Notes: generated by a model not told the origin, from the letters alone. Positions 19,853-29,559 are shown, numbered from the stretch's first letter. The stretch is 64,000 nucleotides of DNA from Jiangellales bacterium (GCA_030447955.1 JAUJNY010000002.1:15970-79969); one strand, 5' to 3'. A program made the numbers and translations.

Positions 19853-20176
19853 TCAGCAGACCCGGGCGCAAGGCCGGCGTTCCTCTTCCGGCACGCACGG
19901 GTCAACGTCGTAGACGTTCATCAGCACCTCGCAATCGCAGAATCCGCCGCGGTCTCGCAGCCCCTGGGTGAGACCGCCGGTCCGTACCCTTCGCGTGCGT
20001 TGGTGCCCCTGCCATCGGTGCGTCCATTGCAGCGTGCCGTGGCACCCGTACGTGGACACCACTCGCTGCAGATAGCAGGGCAGGCACTCGGCGCCTCGCG
20101 GGCCGGCGACTTCGACCAGCCGCTTGCGGACGACGCGTTCGGCCTGCTCAACCGGGTCGGGAACCGTACGTGCCAT
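19853..20176 (-). CDS. DUF2695 cysteine-containing protein
   Basis: The protein has 107 residues. The ATG at 20176 has a textbook AAGGAGG 6 nt upstream. The C-terminal half has the DUF2695 layout: 'CLPCYLQRVVSTYGCHGTLQWTHRW' followed by a glycine and 'FCDCEVLMNVYDVDPC', with paired cysteines that could hold a metal. The function of the family is unknown. It is divergent from the DUF4192 gene and does not overlap the toxin-antitoxin operon downstream on the same strand. Confidence 0.75.
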   Translation of the reverse strand: MARTVPDPVEQAERVVRKRLVEVAGPRGAECLPCYLQRVVSTYGCHGTLQWTHRWQGHQRTRRVRTGGLTQGLRDRGGFCDCEVLMNVYDVDPCVPEEERRPCARVC

Positions 20177-20324
20177 GGCTGCCTCCTTGGGTTAGGGGTC
20201 TCTTTGCTACCTCCGCCCTCTGACACGTCCGGCCTCTGTCCACAGGCGCGCCTTCAGCCCAATCCGTCCACAGGTCGCCCGGCCGGAGCCGACGGGCGTG
20301 GCGCGCTCGAACGAGGCTGGCCGC

Positions 20325-21431
20325 ATGGAGCCCGCCGTCCAGACCGTCGTCAAGTTCTCCGGGATCGAAGACATCCTTGGTGCGTTGCCGTACCGGATCG
20401 GCTTCGTCCCCACCGAGTGCCTCGTACTGATGTGCCTGCGCGGGCCGCGGCGGCGCGATGAGCTGGTGGTCCGGGTCGACCTGGCGCCTTCCGAGCACGA
20501 CGAGGCGGTCACCGCCCCGCTGCTTGCTGCGGTCGCGAGAGTGCAAGCGTCGGCTGCCGTCGTCGTCTGCTACACGGAGAGCGCTGACGAGCGGGAGGAT
20601 CTGCCCCGGCGGCAGCTCGTTGACCGGCTCGTGCAGCGGCTGCAGGAGCGCGAGGTCGACGTGGTCGACGCCGTGCTGGTGCGTGATGGCCGCCGCTGGT
20701 CCTACCACTGCGACGACGAAGCGTGCTGCCCGAGCGCCGGTACGCCGCTGCCGGTCGAGCTGACGGCGGCAGCTGGCAGGTATGTCGCCGAGGTGGTCCA
20801 CCAGGGCAGGGCGCCGCTGCCCGACCGGGCGGCGTTGGCCGCCAGCATCCGGCCGCCGGGCAACGTGATCGGGCAGACCGCGCGCACTCAGGCTTACGAC
20901 CGGGCTGCGGACGTCGCCCTGGGTCTTGTCGCCGAAGCGGGGCCGGCGGGGCTGCGGGAGCGGACGCTCGCGCTGTTGGGCCAAGTCCTGCATCGGTGGG
21001 TGGAGCGAACGCACGAGGTGACCCCCGACGAGGCGGCGCTGCTGGCTCTCGGCTTCCGAGACCGGCGGACCCGCGACGAGGGCCTCACGTTGGCCTTGGA
21101 CGACCTGGAGGTGTTCGTCGGCCTCTTCGTCGAGCTGGCCCGGCACACGGACGACCCGGTCGCCGCCCCGGTGTGCACGATGCTGGCCTGGGCGGCGTAC
21201 GCCCAGGGTGAGGGTGCGCTGGCCGCCGTGGCAGTGGAGCGCGCCCTGGACTGCGAGCCCAACTACTACATGGCTCAGCTCATCCGGACAGCGCTTGCCA
21301 ACCTGATGAGGCCGGAGCCCATCCGTGAGGTCATCGAGCATGTCCGCGACGACCTGCGAGCCGAGCAGCTGCCGCGATCAGCGCCCGCAAAGCGGAAGGC
21401 CTCCGGCCGTCGAAGGAAGCGCGCAAGATAG
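20325..21431 (+). CDS. DUF4192 protein
   Basis: The protein has 368 residues with the DUF4192 opening 'VVKFSGIEDILGALPYRIGFVPTECLVLMCLRG' and the later 'YHCDDEACCPSAGTPL' segment; the C-terminal ~150 residues are helical (TPDEAALLALGFRDRRTRDEG). The tail is strongly basic (KRKASGRRRKR). ATG 20325 has GAGG 8 nt upstream; GTG 20298 is an alternative. DUF4192 proteins are widespread in actinobacteria and have no assigned function. It faces the AddA-like gene tail to tail. Confidence 0.88.
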   Translation: MEPAVQTVVKFSGIEDILGALPYRIGFVPTECLVLMCLRGPRRRDELVVRVDLAPSEHDEAVTAPLLAAVARVQASAAVVVCYTESADEREDLPRRQLVDRLVQRLQEREVDVVDAVLVRDGRRWSYHCDDEACCPSAGTPLPVELTAAAGRYVAEVVHQGRAPLPDRAALAASIRPPGNVIGQTARTQAYDRAADVALGLVAEAGPAGLRERTLALLGQVLHRWVERTHEVTPDEAALLALGFRDRRTRDEGLTLALDDLEVFVGLFVELARHTDDPVAAPVCTMLAWAAYAQGEGALAAVAVERALDCEPNYYMAQLIRTALANLMRPEPIREVIEHVRDDLRAEQLPRSAPAKRKASGRRRKRAR

Positions 21432-21464
21432 CTGCCGACCCGAGCCATGCGCATATCGCGCGCA

Positions 21465-24400
21465 CTAGCCTGCCGCGTTGGCCTTGTCGGTTGCGAAGGC
21501 CAGTCGCCAGTCCTCAGTGCTGCCCGCGGCGGCCGCGACATCTGTCGGCACCTCAATCGCTCCGTTCGGGTGCAGGAAGACGAGCTCGGCGCGGTCGACT
21601 CGGCCACCTGTCGCGCGGCGCAATGCCTCGGCGTAAGCGGCCATCTGGGGTTGGTAGACCGCGACTCGGGAGTCGATCGCGGCCGCCGGCACGGCGTCGG
21701 TCTTGTAGTCGAGGATCACCAGCGAGCCGTCGTCCTCCCGGTACACCAGGTCAATGAAGCCCTCCAGGACTGTGCCGTCGTCGAGCGTCGTGCCGACGTA
21801 CGTCTCCCGCCAGTGCGGTCGATCCGCGGCGCGCCGCACGACGTCCGAGGCGAGCGCCGACCGGCACAGTGCCAGCACCACGTCCTGGTGCTCCAGCACG
21901 CCCTCGGCGAGACACTGCGCGGCGCCCGCATCCTCCAGGCCCGCGCCGCTGCGCAGGTCGACCGTCTGCAACGCACCGTGCACGGCACGGCCTACGGCGG
22001 TGCCGTAACGGCCCTTGTTCCACGGCGGCAGCTCGAGGTTGCGCGGCCCCTTCACCAACCCGGGGTCCGCCGGGTCTGTCACCTCGGCCGGCTCGCGCGC
22101 CGGCGGCACGGTCGCCGCCGTCCCCTCCAGGCTCGACGCGCTGATCGCCGACTGCCGCTGCGCTCCCTCCCGGGACACCGACACGCCAGCGAGCCACTCG
22201 TCGTACGGCGCCGGTGGGGTCGGACGGGGCCGCGGCGGGCCGAGCGACACCTCGCCGTCGACCGCAGACAGCGGCGCCATCTGCGGTGCGTCCTTGGCTG
22301 CCTCGGCGAGCAGCTCCGCGTTTGTCAGCTTGGTCTCGTCGGTAGCCGGATTATTCCGCGCGAGGCGGTGCAATGAGACCACGAGGTGGTCGCGCGCCCG
22401 CGTGCTCGCGACGTACAGCAGGCGCAGCCGTTCGTGGTAGTCCATCTGCTCGTCGATCGGCTTGGCGGCCTCGAAGTCACCGGTCTGGATCGACTTGTTT
22501 AGCCTGACCTCGTAGCCGCCGTTGCGCGGCCACAGCACCTCGACGCCACGTTGCCCGCCGCCCGGCCGGCTCGACATCCCGGACAGGATGACCACGGGGA
22601 ACTCCCGCCCCTTGGCGGCGTGGATCGTGCTGATCCGCACCGCGTCGGTGTCGGTCTCGGGCAGCACCGCCTCAGCCACCCGCGCCGACTCGTCGCCCTG
22701 GCGGCGCGCCCAGGCCAGGTAGGCGCGCAGCCCGCCCTGCTCGGCCTCGCTCCACGCCCGCGCCTGGTCGACGACGAAGCGCAGCCGCCGCCACACGTCC
22801 CTGGCCCGCGGCCCGTCGGCACCCGCCTCGAGCATCCGCCGGTCGCGGACGATGCGGTCGAGCAGCTCGCTCGGCGCCCGCCAGGTCCGCTCGTCTTGCA
22901 ACTCACGCAGGTACGCCACCGCCTCGCGCACCGGATGGTCTGCCGGTACGGCCTCCGGCGGCGGCGCCAGCAGGTGAAACGACCCGCGCGCCTTCTTCCA
23001 CGTCCACAGGTCGTCGTCGCCGCACCCGAACACCGGTGAGCGCAGCGCGCTGACCAGCGCCAGAGGGTCGCTCGGGTCGTCGAGCGCGCGGGCGGTCATC
23101 AGCAGGTCGCGCACCTCCGGTGTGCGGTACACCAAGGAGCTGGCCTCTGCCCGGTAAGGGATGCCGGCCTCGTCCAGCGCGTCCTCGAGCTGTGGAAGTG
23201 ACGTACGAGCGGGCACGAGCACCGCGATGTCGTCCAGCTGTACATCCCGCCACGCGACGTTCCGCTCGTCGAAGACCTGCCACTTCTCCGCGACGGCCGT
23301 GCGGATCGCGGCGACGACCTCGGCGGCCTCCCGTTCGCGTACGTCGTCGGCCTTGAGGGCCGGCGGGTGCGGGTCGACGCCGAGCGCCACCACTCGCGTC
23401 CCGCCCGGAGCTTCGTCGCGATGCCGCGACAGCGCGCGGTACTCCGGCTGCGAGTCCTTCACGGGCTGGACGAGCCGGCCGAAGACGTGGTTGACCCAGT
23501 CGAGCACGGAGGGAGTGGTACGGAAGTTCGTCGTCAGCTCGACCGTCTGGCCTGTCTCGCTTGTCTTGCCGATGCGGTCCTGCGCCTCCAGGTAGGTCGC
23601 GATGTCCGCGCGGCGGAAGCGGTAGATGCTCTGCTTGGGGTCGCCAACGACGAAGAGTCGCCCTGGGGGCACGGCGACGTCGCGCCAGTCGGCGGCGGCT
23701 GCGTCTGCGCCGGCGGCAATACGTACCGCCAGCTCGATCTGGATGGGGTCGGTGTCCTGGAACTCATCCAGCAGCAGCCGCTGGTAGCGCTCATGCAGCC
23801 GGGCGCGCACCTCGTCGCCGTGATCGGGCGAGCGCAGCAGCTCGCGTGCAAGCACCAGCAAGTCGTGGAACTCCAGCCGTCCCTCGTGCTGACGCTCCCG
23901 CGCAGCCTCGATCGTGCCCTGTGCGATGCGGTAGGCCAGCCGGCGCAGCACCCGGTCGAGTACGCGCGCACGCACGGCCGCCGCCTCTGCCTTGACCGCC
24001 TTCAAGTCCTCCCTGACCTGCGTGAGGTCGCAATCGCTGTAGTTGGCCGCCCTGCCGTTGGAGAACTTGAGCGAGTCGGCCTCGCCGAGCACCTCGAGCC
24101 GGGCGGGGTCGTCCGGCGCGGCCGTGAGCCGCTCGGCCCACTCGGCCAACCGGCGCAGGTGGGGCAGAAACCTGTCGTCATCGTCGATGCAGTGCTGCTG
24201 CATGTCGCATACCGCTCGGGCGGCGCGCAGGATCGGCTCGACGTCGACCGTCGGATCGGCCGGTGGGCCCGCGCCCAGCACCACGGACTCGAGCCGGTCC
24301 CACTCACCGTTGAACTCGCGCGCGATAGAGCGCAGCTGCTCGGGCTTGGCCCCGGCGGCGAGCGCGAGCAGCAGCGGGCGGCGCAACTCCTCCTCCTCCA

Positions 24401-24863
24401 GCAGCGCCGCGCGTAGCGTCGTCCACCGCTCCTCGAACGCCACCTGCGAGGCCACCTCGTCGAGCACCTCGACCAGCGGCGGGAGTCCGGACTCGATCGG
24501 ATGCTCGCCGAGGATCCGCTGGGCGAAGGAGTGGAGCGTCCCGATCGCCGCGGCGTCCAGGTCGTCCAGCGCCTCCTCGGCCCGCCCCTCCCGGTCGGTG
24601 TCGCCGACGGCGGCCGCTTCTCGCGACGCCTGCTCGAACGCCGCCCGCAACCGGTCGCGCAGCTCGGCGCCCGCCTTCTCGGTGAACGTCACCGCCGCCA
24701 CGTGTCGCAGCGGCACACTGCCGTCGAGCACCGTGGCCACCGCCCGGTCGATCAGACACTTGGTCTTGCCTGAGCCGGCGCCTGCCTCGACGAACAGCGT
24801 CGAGCCCAGGTCCGTACGGATAGTGGTACGGGCGTTCCGGTCGGCGAGCTGGTCGGCCCTCAC
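21465..24863 (-). CDS. AddA-like helicase-nuclease subunit
   Basis: This 1132-residue subunit has a UvrD/Rep superfamily 1 helicase with Walker A 'EAGAGSGKT' (26-34), motif II 'LLDEFQDTDPIQIEL', 'GDPKQSIYRFRRADI', motif IV 'TNFRTTPSVL', 'ISTIHAAKGREFPVVILSGM' and motif VI 'YVASTRARDHL'. The C-terminus is a RecB-type nuclease with the D...DYK core in 'EGFIDLVYREDDGSLVILDYKTD'. It should process double-strand breaks for recombination with the AddB-like partner, whose stop it overlaps by 4 bp. GTG 24863 is the start. Mycobacterial AdnAB is a related system, but this pair looks closer to AddAB. Confidence 0.9.
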   Translation of the reverse strand: MRADQLADRNARTTIRTDLGSTLFVEAGAGSGKTKCLIDRAVATVLDGSVPLRHVAAVTFTEKAGAELRDRLRAAFEQASREAAAVGDTDREGRAEEALDDLDAAAIGTLHSFAQRILGEHPIESGLPPLVEVLDEVASQVAFEERWTTLRAALLEEEELRRPLLLALAAGAKPEQLRSIAREFNGEWDRLESVVLGAGPPADPTVDVEPILRAARAVCDMQQHCIDDDDRFLPHLRRLAEWAERLTAAPDDPARLEVLGEADSLKFSNGRAANYSDCDLTQVREDLKAVKAEAAAVRARVLDRVLRRLAYRIAQGTIEAARERQHEGRLEFHDLLVLARELLRSPDHGDEVRARLHERYQRLLLDEFQDTDPIQIELAVRIAAGADAAAADWRDVAVPPGRLFVVGDPKQSIYRFRRADIATYLEAQDRIGKTSETGQTVELTTNFRTTPSVLDWVNHVFGRLVQPVKDSQPEYRALSRHRDEAPGGTRVVALGVDPHPPALKADDVREREAAEVVAAIRTAVAEKWQVFDERNVAWRDVQLDDIAVLVPARTSLPQLEDALDEAGIPYRAEASSLVYRTPEVRDLLMTARALDDPSDPLALVSALRSPVFGCGDDDLWTWKKARGSFHLLAPPPEAVPADHPVREAVAYLRELQDERTWRAPSELLDRIVRDRRMLEAGADGPRARDVWRRLRFVVDQARAWSEAEQGGLRAYLAWARRQGDESARVAEAVLPETDTDAVRISTIHAAKGREFPVVILSGMSSRPGGGQRGVEVLWPRNGGYEVRLNKSIQTGDFEAAKPIDEQMDYHERLRLLYVASTRARDHLVVSLHRLARNNPATDETKLTNAELLAEAAKDAPQMAPLSAVDGEVSLGPPRPRPTPPAPYDEWLAGVSVSREGAQRQSAISASSLEGTAATVPPAREPAEVTDPADPGLVKGPRNLELPPWNKGRYGTAVGRAVHGALQTVDLRSGAGLEDAGAAQCLAEGVLEHQDVVLALCRSALASDVVRRAADRPHWRETYVGTTLDDGTVLEGFIDLVYREDDGSLVILDYKTDAVPAAAIDSRVAVYQPQMAAYAEALRRATGGRVDRAELVFLHPNGAIEVPTDVAAAAGSTEDWRLAFATDKANAAG

Positions 24864-27800
24864 GCGTCCTCCTCCGGCTCGATGTCCGGCTCGACGAGCG
24901 CGAGGTACGCCGCGAGCGCGTCGTCGTGCTTCTTACGCTGCCACTGGGTGCGCCGCTCCTTGGCGCCCAGTCCGTCGGGGTCGCAGTAGGGGCAGGCGAC
25001 CCACGAGGCCCACGGCTGGTCCTCGGGGGCGTTGGCGGGGAACAGCCCGCCGGCGATGCCGTCGGTGATCGTGGTGAGGACGTGGGCGTAGCGCCGCTCG
25101 ACCTCCGGCGTCAGCGCGTAGCCGATGCGTTCACCCTTGTTGCGCGAGCCGATGAACCAGTACTCCGCGCGGACCAGGGCGTCCGGCCGCTCAAGCACCT
25201 GGCGGGCGGCGTAGGCGTACACGGGCAGCTGGAGCTTGCTGCCCGCCTTGTCGGGGTCGACCTCGCTGAGCTTCTTGAACGGTTCGGCCCTGCCGGACTT
25301 GTAGTCCACGACGACGAGCGTGTCGTCGTCGCGCTCGTCCACCCGGTCCGCGCTGCCCCGGAAGCGGACCATACGGCCGTCCGGCAGCCCCACCGCGACG
25401 GGGTCGCGGGCCGCACCCCGACCGAACTCCAGCTCGCTGCGCAGCTGGCGGCGACGCTCGCTCCGGCGTACCGCCTCGTCCTGGTCGAGCACCTGGAGCA
25501 GCTCGTGGAGGATGAGCATCCGCTCGCGTTGCCACATGGTCGGATGACCGCTGACGCCGCGCTCCTCGTACTCGTCGGCGACCCGCTCGCCGATCGCGCG
25601 CAGCCGCTGGCGGTCCTCAAGGCTCCAGGCGTCGTTGGGGCGCGGGACGCGGCCGGCGGCGCTCAGCTCAGCGAAGAACCGGTCCAACGCCTCGTGCAGC
25701 AGCGACCCGCGCTCCACCGGGCTGATCGTGAGCAGCTCCTCGGGCTGCTCCACCGGCTCGACGCCGAGCACCCGCTGCACGAAGTGGCCGTGCGGGCACG
25801 ACACCCAACCCTCGAGCGTCGTGGGGGAAACGACCCGTACGCCGTCGGCGGGGTCGGGCAGTGCGTCGGCATGGTCGCTCAGGTTGCCGTCGTAGCGGGT
25901 GAAACTGTTGCTGTGCCGCGCCTTGGACAGCGCGGTGGCGCGAGCCAGCGCGACGTCCGCAGGCACCGTGGCGGATCCGGTGGCGGCGATCGTGCGGAGG
26001 CGCCACTCCTGCTCGGTGGCCGGCGTCGGAGTCCGCGTCACCGTGGCGGCGAAGGAGGAGGACTCCGACAGCCACTCGGCGTTGCCCTCCACCTGGCCCT
26101 GCCAGGTGGTCGCGGCCAGGTCGGGGACGCTCGACAGCTGCCGCAGCGTCTGCAGCAGCCAGCGGGAGGGGATGCGCTCGCTGCTGCGGCGGAGGTCGCC
26201 CCGCGGGAAGCTCGCGGTGACCCGTGGGGCAGCCGCGAAAGCGGCCAGCAATTGGCGGTGCTGGCGGTCGAGGCGGTCACGGACGGCGGGCAGCTCGTCG
26301 CCAGTTGCCGTACGGGCGCGGTCGGGCAGCAGGGCGTCCTCGCGAACCCGGCCGGGGCAGACGTCCTCCGCGAGCCCCACAACGAACACCTCGTCGGCGT
26401 CGAGACCGAGCGCCGCGCTGAGCGGCGCGACCAGCACGCCAGTGCCGAAGCGGCCGGTCCGCGGCAGGTCGGCGGCCAGCTCGAGCTCGACGACGTCGCG
26501 CAGCGCCCGCAGGTCTGCGCTCGGCTCGACGGCGTCGAGTCCGGCCAGGCCGGCGAGGATGCGCTCGACCCGCTCGGCCGCCCGCTGCTCCTCCGCGCGC
26601 AGTCGGCGATGGTCTTCCGCGGTGCCCAGCAGAGCGTGGTAGGCGTCTAACGCCCACGCCGACAGAGTCGACCACGTCTGCGCCCCGGCTCCTCCGGCGA
26701 GCCGGGCCTCAAGCGCGGCGACGAACTCCCTGAGCGCGTCGGCCGCCTCGGCGTCCCGCTCGTACCGGGCGATGAGCCCCTCGCGCGGAGCCTCCTCCTC
26801 GCGCTGGTCCGCGGCTCTGTGCCGCTGGTCGTCCGCGTGGCGCTGCAGCCGCGTACCCCAGTCCCTGTGTCCCACCACGCCGGCGCTGCGGGAGATGCGC
26901 TCCCACCGTGCGGCTGGTACGTACTCTCCGTTGGCGTCCCGCACCGGTGCTCCGGACAGCAGCCGGAACACCCCCGCCCGGCTCAGGCCGCTCTCGGCCA
27001 GGGCGAGCAGGTCGAGCATGGCCCGGGGCAGCACGCGCTCGGCCGTGGGCCGTACGCCGGGGCCGTTGATCGTGATGCCGGCGGCGACGAGGTGCTCGTG
27101 CAGCAGCCGTGCGTACGGGGACGCGTTGCCGTAGAGGACGGCGATGCGGTGGGCTCTGGTGGCGCGCAGCGCGCGGACGACGTCACGGACGACGAGGCGG
27201 ACCTCTTCATCGGCGTCGGAGGCGTGGGCGACGCGGTGGGCGGTAGCCCGCTGCCCATGGGCGGGCGGCAAGTCCTCGCCGGTAATGCGCCGCACCGTAC
27301 GAAGGACCCCGGCGTCGGCTCTCCCGTGTCCGGTCATCCCGGCGATGACATGGACCGGCGTCCTGGCGGCCAGGGCGGCGACCAGCATGGTGGCACTGCG
27401 GTCGAGGTCCTGCGGGAGGAACACCACCACGGTGCCTAGGCCGTCGGCGGTGCTCGCGGTCGGCAGCGCGTCGCGGGCGGCCGCGCGCAGGTCGGCGGCG
27501 TCGTACCACCGCTGGGCGAGCGACGCGGCGACCGCACGGTGAAGCCGCAGGACCTCGACCGTCAGTGGGCCGCTGGCGGCGACCGCGTCGAGTGCGGTGG
27601 GGGAGAGGTCCCGCAGCGTGCGGTGCGCCTCGACGAGCGCGGTCACGGTGGCCGGATGCTCGGCGACGTGCCGGAAGGAGCCGGGGTCAGATGCCAGGGC
27701 GCGCCGCCAGGCGGCGGCGAGCACCGGTCCGGTGGCCGGCCGGCGCCCCTGCCCAGTGAGGGTCGGCGCGGCGAGCAGCTCGGCCAGCCGGTCAACCGTC

Positions 27801-28006
27801 ATCACGGTGAGACCGGCCACCCCCTCGGGGCCGCCGTCACCGAGCCCGCCGGCTAGCGTGCGCCGGGCCACGGTGCCGCAGAGGTTGGTGGGGACGAGCA
27901 GGGTGACCGGGGCAAGCGGGTCGTCGCGCTTGGCGTCGGCAACGGCTGCACGCAGCCGCACGTACGCCTTGGCGCCGTACGCCGTGGTCTCGACCGTGAC
28001 CGGCAT
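24860..28006 (-). CDS. AddB-like nuclease subunit
   Basis: This 1048-residue protein is the likely partner of the AddA-like subunit. The N-terminal part opens like AddB/RexB ('LAPVTLLVPTNLCGTVARR', 'VFLPQDLDRSATMLVAALA') and has no intact Walker A, as expected for an inactivated helicase. The C-terminus is a PD-(D/E)XK nuclease with 'FRGSADRVDERDDDTLVVVDYKSG'. Three of the four cysteines of the AddB iron-sulphur site can be seen ('VSCPHG' and 'ACPYCDPDG'); I cannot find the fourth after CPYC. ATG 28006 was chosen; GGGG lies upstream. The pair most likely converts DNA ends into recombination substrates. Confidence 0.85.
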   Translation of the reverse strand: MPVTVETTAYGAKAYVRLRAAVADAKRDDPLAPVTLLVPTNLCGTVARRTLAGGLGDGGPEGVAGLTVMTVDRLAELLAAPTLTGQGRRPATGPVLAAAWRRALASDPGSFRHVAEHPATVTALVEAHRTLRDLSPTALDAVAASGPLTVEVLRLHRAVAASLAQRWYDAADLRAAARDALPTASTADGLGTVVVFLPQDLDRSATMLVAALAARTPVHVIAGMTGHGRADAGVLRTVRRITGEDLPPAHGQRATAHRVAHASDADEEVRLVVRDVVRALRATRAHRIAVLYGNASPYARLLHEHLVAAGITINGPGVRPTAERVLPRAMLDLLALAESGLSRAGVFRLLSGAPVRDANGEYVPAARWERISRSAGVVGHRDWGTRLQRHADDQRHRAADQREEEAPREGLIARYERDAEAADALREFVAALEARLAGGAGAQTWSTLSAWALDAYHALLGTAEDHRRLRAEEQRAAERVERILAGLAGLDAVEPSADLRALRDVVELELAADLPRTGRFGTGVLVAPLSAALGLDADEVFVVGLAEDVCPGRVREDALLPDRARTATGDELPAVRDRLDRQHRQLLAAFAAAPRVTASFPRGDLRRSSERIPSRWLLQTLRQLSSVPDLAATTWQGQVEGNAEWLSESSSFAATVTRTPTPATEQEWRLRTIAATGSATVPADVALARATALSKARHSNSFTRYDGNLSDHADALPDPADGVRVVSPTTLEGWVSCPHGHFVQRVLGVEPVEQPEELLTISPVERGSLLHEALDRFFAELSAAGRVPRPNDAWSLEDRQRLRAIGERVADEYEERGVSGHPTMWQRERMLILHELLQVLDQDEAVRRSERRRQLRSELEFGRGAARDPVAVGLPDGRMVRFRGSADRVDERDDDTLVVVDYKSGRAEPFKKLSEVDPDKAGSKLQLPVYAYAARQVLERPDALVRAEYWFIGSRNKGERIGYALTPEVERRYAHVLTTITDGIAGGLFPANAPEDQPWASWVACPYCDPDGLGAKERRTQWQRKKHDDALAAYLALVEPDIEPEEDA

Positions 28007-28081
28007 GCTGTGCCCCCTTGGTGCCCCCTTGGTGCCCGGCTGTTGCCGACCGTAGCCGCCGACACTGACAGCCAGGTCGGG

Positions 28082-28639
28082 TCAACCCGGGGGGAGGAGT
28101 GCTGACGGCACCACGTTGACCTCGTACGGCGACGTCGCCCGAAACGCCTCCTCACCACGCACCCGGGCGATCTCCACGTACTCGCCGTCGTGGAGCTCCC
28201 ACGCAGTCAGCGACGGTTCCTCCGGATCGAAGACCCAGTACGCCGGAGTGCCGGCAGCCGCATATCGGGACCGTTTGAGGGTGAGGTCCACGCGACGGGT
28301 GCTGGGCGAGAGGACTTCGACGGCCAACAGGGGCGCAGCGGGCAGGTCCTGTGCGGTGAGATCCGAGGCGCGCGCAACCAAGACGTCGGGCTGGAGCACC
28401 GTGTCGTCGGCCAGTGCCACGTCGAACGGGGCGACCAGGACGCGGTACGACGCGTCCGGCGCACTCGCCTGCAGCAGGACGACCAGCTGGACGACAGCGG
28501 ACTGGTGGGCTGTAGACGGAGCGGGCGTCACGACCAGCACGCCGTCGACGAGCTCGTAGCGGTGCCCGTCATCGGGCATCGCGTCCAGGTCGACACGAGT
28601 CAGTGCCCGACTGCGCGGCAGTGCCGTCATGGCGTCCAT
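28082..28639 (-). CDS. Uma2-family endonuclease, second copy
   Basis: This 185-residue protein is a close paralogue of the Uma2 gene at 18570-19121: both start MTxLPRSRxLTR, share 'PDDGHRYELVDG', 'LVVTPAP' and 'SPSTRR', and have identical 'LTLKRSRY'. The putative D/E/K nuclease residues are kept. ATG 28639 has GGGAGG 4 nt upstream. Unlike the first copy it has no overlapping toxin-antitoxin partner. It lies 76 bp beyond the start of the addB-like gene, upstream on the same strand. Confidence 0.88.
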   Translation of the reverse strand: MDAMTALPRSRALTRVDLDAMPDDGHRYELVDGVLVVTPAPSTAHQSAVVQLVVLLQASAPDASYRVLVAPFDVALADDTVLQPDVLVARASDLTAQDLPAAPLLAVEVLSPSTRRVDLTLKRSRYAAAGTPAYWVFDPEEPSLTAWELHDGEYVEIARVRGEEAFRATSPYEVNVVPSALLPPG

Positions 28640-28740
28640 GGTGCCTCCCATCCCAACCGCGCCGCCATCCATGGGGGTTCAAAGCGGTCATTGGCTTGTC
28701 GGGCCTCGGCGTGGCGCTCGAGCACGTGCCGGCGTGTGGT

Positions 28741-29523
28741 TCACGCCACCGCCTCGAGCCGTTCGGCGACCTCACCCAGCTGACGGGTCGACCTGGAGTC
28801 AGGCAGCCGCCGCTCCAGCAGGTCGAGCACGGCTCGGTGATACCAGAGGAAGCCCTCCCGTCCCGTCCGGAACCTCTCCCACACCTGCGGCCCGTCGAGC
28901 TGCAGGTCGACGAGGGTGGCGCAGGCGTTGTGCAGCTTGTCGGCGGCCGTCACGCGCAGCACCGCCTCGTCCACGTCCTCCAGCCGCTGCAGATGCGCCT
29001 CCTTGCGCTCCTGCCAGGGCGCCTTGGGCTCATCCGGCGCCGGTGCCGCGTCACTGCAGGCCTCCACGATTCGGGCGACCTCGTCGCCGAAGCGGACGCG
29101 GATGCGCTCCAGCGTCTCCGCGCCACCCTGGTCCTCGACCGCGTCATGCAGCAGCGCAGCCATCGCCTCATCGGTGTCACCGCCGTCCTCGATGACCAAC
29201 GCGCACACCGCGAACAGATGGGACAGGTAGGGGATCGCCGTCCCCTTGCGGGCTTGGGAGGCGTGCAGCTCCGCCGCGAGCGACGCCGCCGCAGCGAGCC
29301 GCGGGTGATCGACGCCGAAACGGACCACCGGCCAAGGGGTGCTGCTCTCCCCGCCCCCCAGCTCGCCGCCGCTCATCGTCGGCACCGCGTCCGCGGAGAG
29401 CCGGGGAAGGAACTCGTACGGCACCCCCAGCGCGTCGCCGCACGCCTGGCCGAGCAGCACGCCCGCGGCCCGATGCACCCGCTCGTCCCCCACGCCGTCC
29501 ACCTTGGCCTGCCCCACCGACAA
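28741..29523 (-). CDS. HD-domain hydrolase fused to an ADP-ribosylglycohydrolase remnant
   Basis: The protein has 260 residues. Residues ~17-50 ('RAAGVLLGQACGDALGVPYEF' then 'AVPTMSGGELGG') are the first helix-loop of a DraG-type ADP-ribosylglycohydrolase, which stops just before the metal-binding SDDT-type motif. Residues ~75-260 are an HD-type phosphohydrolase: 'AAELHASQARKGTAIPYLSHL', 'ALLHDAVEDQGG', 'VTAADKLHNA'. HD proteins of this kind resemble the hydrolase half of SpoT. The start is uncertain: TTG 29523 covers both parts; an internal ATG at 29376 would give only the HD protein. Either the HD domain is translated alone or the fusion is real. The HD part looks intact. Confidence 0.75.
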   Translation of the reverse strand: MSVGQAKVDGVGDERVHRAAGVLLGQACGDALGVPYEFLPRLSADAVPTMSGGELGGGESSTPWPVVRFGVDHPRLAAAASLAAELHASQARKGTAIPYLSHLFAVCALVIEDGGDTDEAMAALLHDAVEDQGGAETLERIRVRFGDEVARIVEACSDAAPAPDEPKAPWQERKEAHLQRLEDVDEAVLRVTAADKLHNACATLVDLQLDGPQVWERFRTGREGFLWYHRAVLDLLERRLPDSRSTRQLGEVAERLEAVA

Positions 29524-29559
29524 CGCTCGCGGCTTCTGTGGATGTATCGCCGTCCGCGA

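Noticed and set aside
24926-26650. 574-codon plus-strand open frame opposite the addB-like gene
   Set aside because: It is antisense to a well-supported gene; composition is that of a mirror frame.
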